From: Streptomyces fildesensis
GTDB lineage: Bacteria; Actinomycetota; Actinomycetes; Streptomycetales; Streptomycetaceae
DNA: 64,000 nucleotides
Direction of reading: 5' to 3'
Assembly (NCBI RefSeq): GCF_016107395.1
Contig: NZ_JAAIKO010000005.1
Span: 310,001-374,000 of the forward strand
The position numbers and the translations under genes are program-made. Within the stretch, counting starts at the first letter, position 1, and each line of letters opens with the position of its first letter. Under the pieces are notes generated by a model that ran no database searches, was not told the origin of the DNA, and saw nothing but the letters and a program-made list of their open reading frames with translations. This document shows positions 60,333-64,000 of the stretch, piece by piece.

Positions 60333-60898
60333 CACGGTCTTCCTCCCGCCCCGACCCGCGCCATGATCTGGCACAGCGCACGGTCGTCGAAGATCCGCGC
60401 GGTCGGTATCCGCACTGTGGTCTTGCGCTTGCCCGTCACGGCGACGCCGGCCAGGTTCGTCCAGTAGCAGCAGTGCCGCAGTTCCAGCCGGTCGTGCCCG
60501 GCCGCCAGCCACTCGTCCTGCGTGCGCGGCACGAGCATCACCACCAGGATCTTGTGCACCGACGCCGGGGTCCTGGCCAGTTTCACCAGGTGCTCGTTCT
60601 CCAGCGTGAAGCCGAAGGTCGGCCCCGCCGGATGCGGGGCGACCTGGTAGGTGCACTTGAGCTGCACCTTTATCGTCACCTCGTCGTCGACGGCGTGCGC
60701 GCGCGAACTGTGGCTGAGATGCCAGTCGATGCCGTTGTCCGGGAAGGGCTGGGCGAGCGAGCAGCCGGCCGCCGCCGCGACCGCGTGCAAATACCCCACC
60801 TGCAGGGTCTCCATGCAACTGGTGGTGGCGAGCCCTCCCCTGAGCGGTGTGGCCCGCTCGGCCGTCGGCTCGCCCGGGGCGGGCTGCGTGAGCGCCAT
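60332..60898 (-). CDS. DUF4365 protein, PD-(D/E)XK nuclease-like
   Basis: A 188-residue protein. METLQVGYLHAVAAAAG, then NGIDWHLSH (Asp58) and VTIKVQLKCT (Gln79-Leu-Lys81) form the E...D...QxK arrangement of DUF4365, a group related to the PD-(D/E)XK nuclease fold and often seen beside restriction or defence genes. Here the neighbour is only the unknown 417-residue gene, with which it overlaps by one base. ATG start; 179 bp separate it from the divergent exonuclease gene. Confidence 0.75.
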   Translation of the reverse strand: MALTQPAPGEPTAERATPLRGGLATTSCMETLQVGYLHAVAAAAGCSLAQPFPDNGIDWHLSHSSRAHAVDDEVTIKVQLKCTYQVAPHPAGPTFGFTLENEHLVKLARTPASVHKILVVMLVPRTQDEWLAAGHDRLELRHCCYWTNLAGVAVTGKRKTTVRIPTARIFDDRALCQIMARVGAGGRP

Positions 60899-61077
60899 CG
60901 CTCTTCCGTGCCTTCCGAGCCGTGCGTTGTCAGTGCGTATCCGTCACCTGTGTCTTCTCCACCAGCGGAGGGTCGCAAACAGTTGCGGTTCAGTGACCAC
61001 GAGTTACGGGTACATACCGCTCAGGGGCGGCAGATCTGACCGCCCGTCAACCTCCCCGACATCCTTGGGAGTACCCC

Positions 61078-61827
61078 ATGCCTCGCTGGTACGACGGACC
61101 ACTGGCCTCCTTCGACACCGAGACCACCGGCGTGGACGTGGAGCACGACCGCATAGTCTCCGGGGCCCTCGTGGAGCAGGACGCTCCCGGCGCCGAACCC
61201 CGTGTCCTGCGCTGGCTGGTGGACCCGGGTGTGCCCGTGCCGGAGGGCGCGCGAGCCATACACGGACTCAGTGACGCCTTCCTGCGGCGGCACGGCCGCC
61301 GGCCGGGTCCGGTCGTCGAGGAGATGGCGCAGGCGCTCGCCGGCCGGGCGGCCCGGTCGGTGCCGCTGGTGGTGATGAACGCGCCGTTCGACCTCACGCT
61401 GCTGGACCGGGAGTTGAAACGGCACCGCGGCGGAACGCTGCACGGCCGGCTGGACGGGGCGGCGCTGTGCGTCCTGGACCCCCGGGTGCTCGACAAGGCG
61501 CTGGACCGCTACCGCAAGGGCCGGCGCACCCTCACCGACCTGTGCGCGCATTACGGCGTCGAGCTGGCGGACGCGCATGACGCCGCGGCGGACGCGACGG
61601 CGTCCCTGGAGCTGGCCCGGGCGATAGGCCGCCGCTTCGCGGAGCGGCTCGCCGAGCTCGGCCCCGCCGAGCTGCACGAACGCCAGACGGCGTGGCACGC
61701 GGGCCAAGCCCGCGGCCTGCAGGCCTACTTCGCCAGGAACGGTACGCCGGAACGCTGCGACCCGTCCTGGCCGCTGCGGCCCGCGCCGATGATCCCCGCG
61801 CAGCGCGCACGGCCCCCTGCCGCCTGA
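61078..61827 (+). CDS. DEDDh-family 3'-5' exonuclease (DnaQ-like)
   Basis: A 249-residue exonuclease. ExoI FDTETTG (12-18), ExoII VVMNAPFDLTLLD and ExoIII AHDAAADATAS (His and Asp) give the complete DEDDh set; the IHGLSDAF segment is typical of polymerase III epsilon-like proofreading nucleases. No UvrC or helicase domain is attached. A separate repair/RNA role rather than replicative proofreading is possible. GGGAG lies upstream of the ATG. A strong hairpin follows. Confidence 0.9.
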   Translation: MPRWYDGPLASFDTETTGVDVEHDRIVSGALVEQDAPGAEPRVLRWLVDPGVPVPEGARAIHGLSDAFLRRHGRRPGPVVEEMAQALAGRAARSVPLVVMNAPFDLTLLDRELKRHRGGTLHGRLDGAALCVLDPRVLDKALDRYRKGRRTLTDLCAHYGVELADAHDAAADATASLELARAIGRRFAERLAELGPAELHERQTAWHAGQARGLQAYFARNGTPERCDPSWPLRPAPMIPAQRARPPAA

Positions 61828-61859
61828 GCGCCAGGACCCGCGCGGCGCCCGTCACGCAC

Positions 61860-61893
61860 GAAACCGGCCGGTCCATGAGGACCGGCCGGTTTC
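61860..61893. terminator. terminator between the exonuclease gene and tRNA-Val
   Basis: A 15-bp perfect stem, GAAACCGGCCGGTCC / GGACCGGCCGGTTTC, with an ATGA loop. It ends with a T-rich side in both directions and so can serve the exonuclease mRNA and the tRNA transcript. Confidence 0.8.
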
Positions 61894-61900
61894 CCTGCTG

Positions 61901-61972
61901 TGGGCGATACTGGGATCGAACCAGTGACCCCTTCGGTGTGAACGAAGTGCTCTCCCGCTGAGCTAATCGCCC
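61901..61972 (-). tRNA. tRNA-Val (anticodon CAC)
   Basis: The minus strand folds as a complete cloverleaf: acceptor GGGCGAT / ATCGCCC, D-arm beginning TAGCTCAG, anticodon stem CTTCG / CGAAG with loop TTCACAC (anticodon CAC, reads GTG valine codons), and T-arm with GGTTCGATCC. The discriminator is A; CCA is not encoded. Confidence 0.96.
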
Positions 61973-62010
61973 GGGACGTCCCGAACAATACAGGGCGCGG
62001 GCCCGTCCGT

Positions 62011-62475
62011 TCAAACGCCATTCCCGGCCGGGCCGGCCACGAGCCGGTCCCGCAGCCCCCGCCGCCCCTGGCGCATCATCAGCGCGTGGTTGGCCCGGAA
62101 GAACGGCCGGCACGGCACCGCGAGGCGCCGCATCAGGGGCTTGCGGACGACCACGTCCTCCTCGAAGAGCAGCCGCGTGCCGCCGCCGTCGGCCGTCACC
62201 GTCCAGCGGACCCAGCCCTCCAGGTCCCCGGTCATCGTCACCTCCAGCACTCCGGCGGCGTCGTCGTGGCGCGACTCGCGCGCGTCGACGACCAGGTCGT
62301 ACGGGAGCACGGAACGGAACCGGAGGGTGCCGGTGGTCTCGCTGGTGCGCCGCACCTCGCGCACCTGCCGCCACCACGACGGGTACTCGTCGGGACGTTC
62401 CAGAACGGCGTAGACGGCATCGGGGCGGGCGCCGAGACGCCAGGTGGTGCGGAAGCGGTAACGGCTCCAGTCCAT
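62011..62475 (-). CDS. SRPBCC (START-like) domain protein
   Basis: A 154-residue helix-grip protein: SRYRFRTTWRLGARPDAVYAVLERPDEYPSWW opens the domain in shortened form (DAVYAVLERPDEYPSWW is the signature), followed by RFRSVLPYDLVVDARES and LEGWVRWTVTADGGGTRLLF. Polyketide-cyclase/dehydrase-like fold binding a hydrophobic ligand; no pathway context here. Upstream of the tRNA gene on the same strand. Confidence 0.88.
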   Translation of the reverse strand: MDWSRYRFRTTWRLGARPDAVYAVLERPDEYPSWWRQVREVRRTSETTGTLRFRSVLPYDLVVDARESRHDDAAGVLEVTMTGDLEGWVRWTVTADGGGTRLLFEEDVVVRKPLMRRLAVPCRPFFRANHALMMRQGRRGLRDRLVAGPAGNGV

Positions 62476-62557
62476 GGAAGCCAGTGTGGGTACTCAGGCA
62501 CGTTCTGAGTACCGGCCCGGATGACGGATCTCGTGGTCCACGCCACACTCCATCGGT

Positions 62558-64000
62558 ATGGAGCCCCTACCGCCACCCGCCCAATGCCCGGCCTGCGGAA
62601 CGTTTCCGCACCCGGCGATGCCCGTACCGGTGTGCCCGCGCTGCGCGCTGCCGCTCACCGGCGAGATCGCCGCGGAGCTACGGGCGGTCGGGACCGCGCT
62701 CGCCGCGGTCGACGCGGAACGCGGCCGTCTCCTGGGCCGCCGGGCCCAGTTGCTCGCCGCGGCGCGCCCGGTGGCCTACCCACCGCCGCCGCCCGGCTGG
62801 GGCCCGCGCCCCGGTCCGGCCGCGGGTCCCTTCGCGGTTCCGTTCGCGCGTCCCGTCGCGGGTCCCGTCCGTGAGACGTCACCGCCGAGCGCGCAGAATC
62901 TGCTGCTCTCCCTCGGCGGCGCCCTGCTCGCCGTCGCGGTGACCGCCTTCACCGTCGTCAACTGGGGACAGCTCGGCATCGGCGGCCGGTCCGCGGTCCT
63001 GGGCGCGCTGACCCTCACCGCGCTCGCCGTTCCCGCGCTCCTGCTGCGCCGTGCGCTGTCGGCTACCGCCGAGGTGATCGCCTGCCTCGGGCTGGTCCTG
63101 CTGCTGCTCGACGCGTACGCCGTGCGGCGGGTGAGCGCGGAGCTCGGCGAGATCCACGCGCTGGTGTACACCGCCGGGTGCCTCGCCGTCGTGAGCGCCC
63201 TCTGGGCGGGCTACGGGCTGCTGCTGCGCGGCCGGCTCGTGCTGCCCGCGCCCGTCGCGCTGGTCCTCGCCCAACTGCCGCTGCCGCTGTGGGCGTGGGC
63301 GCACAGCTCCGTGCGCGGTTTCGCCGCCGCCGTGCTCCTCGCCGCCGCGTCGGACGCAGCTCTCGCCGTAACGGCACCGGGCCGCCGGCTGCCGCGCGGT
63401 CTGCGGACGACCGGCGCCGTGGCCGGCACGGTGTCGGGTCTGCTGGGCCTGGCCGCCGCGCTGTGGCTGTCGCTGGACGCCGCGTCGACCGGCGCCGCGC
63501 TGCAGGCCTGCGGCCTGCTGCTGGCAGGTGCCGCGGTGGCCCTCACGGCCGCCCACCGCCTCCCGGCGGCGGCTCCGGTGCACCCGGTTCCCGTCGCCGG
63601 TACGCCGCCCCTCAGCGCCCCCGTCACCCGGCACCCCGCCGCCGCACTGCTCGCCGCTCTGGCCGCTCTCGTGACCATCGCCGGGACCGGTGGCGTGGTG
63701 CGGACGTGGGTCGCGGACGACTGGGTCGTTCCGGGGTACCTGGGCTGCGCGGTGGCGGTGCTGGCCCTGGCCGCCGCCCTGCGCGGCGGATCGCGTGGCG
63801 CCACGGCCGACGGGGTCGCGACGGGAGCCTCGGCGGCGCATCTGCTGGCGGCGCTGTGGGCGGTGCCCGCGCTGGCCGTGACCTGTTTCGGGCCGCTGAG
63901 CTGGGTGGGTTCGATCTGGTCGGGCGCCCCGCACAGCGCCCACGACGCTCTGACGCCTCATGGGCTGCGGGTCGCTCCGCCGTCCATGGTGGTGGTCGCC
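62558..64000 (+). CDS. zinc-ribbon multi-pass membrane protein, incomplete at the right edge
   Basis: 481 residues are visible and the frame is open to the window end. Two CPxC pairs at the N-terminus (CPAC at 10-13 and CPRC near 26-29) form a zinc ribbon. A Pro/Gly/Ala linker is followed by many hydrophobic helices beginning QNLLLSLGGALLAVAVTAFT. This pattern occurs in large, poorly characterised actinobacterial membrane proteins. Function unknown. ATG start; it is divergent from the SRPBCC gene. Confidence 0.75.
   Translation, partial: MEPLPPPAQCPACGTFPHPAMPVPVCPRCALPLTGEIAAELRAVGTALAAVDAERGRLLGRRAQLLAAARPVAYPPPPPGWGPRPGPAAGPFAVPFARPVAGPVRETSPPSAQNLLLSLGGALLAVAVTAFTVVNWGQLGIGGRSAVLGALTLTALAVPALLLRRALSATAEVIACLGLVLLLLDAYAVRRVSAELGEIHALVYTAGCLAVVSALWAGYGLLLRGRLVLPAPVALVLAQLPLPLWAWAHSSVRGFAAAVLLAAASDAALAVTAPGRRLPRGLRTTGAVAGTVSGLLGLAAALWLSLDAASTGAALQACGLLLAGAAVALTAAHRLPAAAPVHPVPVAGTPPLSAPVTRHPAAALLAALAALVTIAGTGGVVRTWVADDWVVPGYLGCAVAVLALAAALRGGSRGATADGVATGASAAHLLAALWAVPALAVTCFGPLSWVGSIWSGAPHSAHDALTPHGLRVAPPSMVVVA

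Noticed and set aside
61901-61972. tRNA-Val as an integration site
   Set aside because: No integrase gene and no duplicated 3' tRNA segment within the window.

Overview
The window is high-GC actinobacterial chromosome. BldD, Shine-Dalgarno sequences placed for GTG/TTG starts, dense stop/start overlaps and the order of housekeeping genes point to Streptomyces or a close relative of the Streptomycetaceae. Nearly all of it is coding, no intergenic gap reaches 300 bp, and there are no insertion sequences, phage genes or CRISPR arrays. One tRNA gene is present.

Layout. 1-3085 (minus): pyrimidine operon pyrR-pyrB-pyrC plus the start of a further membrane gene; a PyrR-like RNA hairpin sits against the pyrR ribosome binding site. 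3323-3823 (plus): the developmental regulator bldD with a BldD box in its own promoter. 3940-5400: a PLP-dependent lyase/decarboxylase-like gene. 5495-14612 (minus): nusB, efp, an M24 peptidase-like gene, a P-loop protein, aroQ-aroB-aroK-aroC, aroE and mltG. 14733-18666 (minus): ruvX, alaS and two small membrane or envelope-associated proteins. 18849-20999 (plus): a STAND-type ATPase. 21022-21633: rpsD, divergent from a DUF2470 gene preceded by a DtxR/DmdR-type iron box.

22497-24180: a YciI-like gene and rarA. 24191-30983 is an accessory catabolic module resembling ethanolamine use through gamma-glutamylation: glutamine amidotransferase-like hydrolase, ethanolamine-type permease, GntR/FadR regulator, glutamine synthetase-like ligase, aldehyde dehydrogenase and short-chain dehydrogenase. 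Two copies of one 18-bp motif mark its control regions. 31041-32301: a VKOR-family gene, the remnant of an ABC transporter ATPase gene, and the hisS terminator.

32320-48364 is core information processing and secretion: hisS, an MBL hydrolase, a cyclophilin, a DUF349 protein, relA, apt, secF-secD-yajC, ruvB-ruvA-ruvC, yebC, pdxT-pdxS. 48447-51814: a LemA-like gene and a three-gene phosphatidylinositol mannoside set (mannosyltransferase, acyltransferase, CDP-alcohol phosphotransferase). 52112-56138 (plus): an EF-G-like GTPase with degenerate G motifs and an unknown membrane protein, followed by a 109-nt composite palindrome. 56308-58955: a HIT protein and thrS. 59079-60898: two tightly coupled unknown genes, one a DUF4365 nuclease-like protein. 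61078-64000: a DEDDh exonuclease, tRNA-Val(CAC), an SRPBCC protein and the start of a zinc-ribbon membrane protein.

Most of the window is ordinary and conserved. The observations most worth following are the ethanolamine-type module with its repeated operator, the iron box between rpsD and the DUF2470 gene, the composite palindrome at 56175-56283, the PyrR leader hairpin, the degenerate EF-G-like GTPase and the DUF4365 pair. No wholly new system can be demonstrated from sequence alone.
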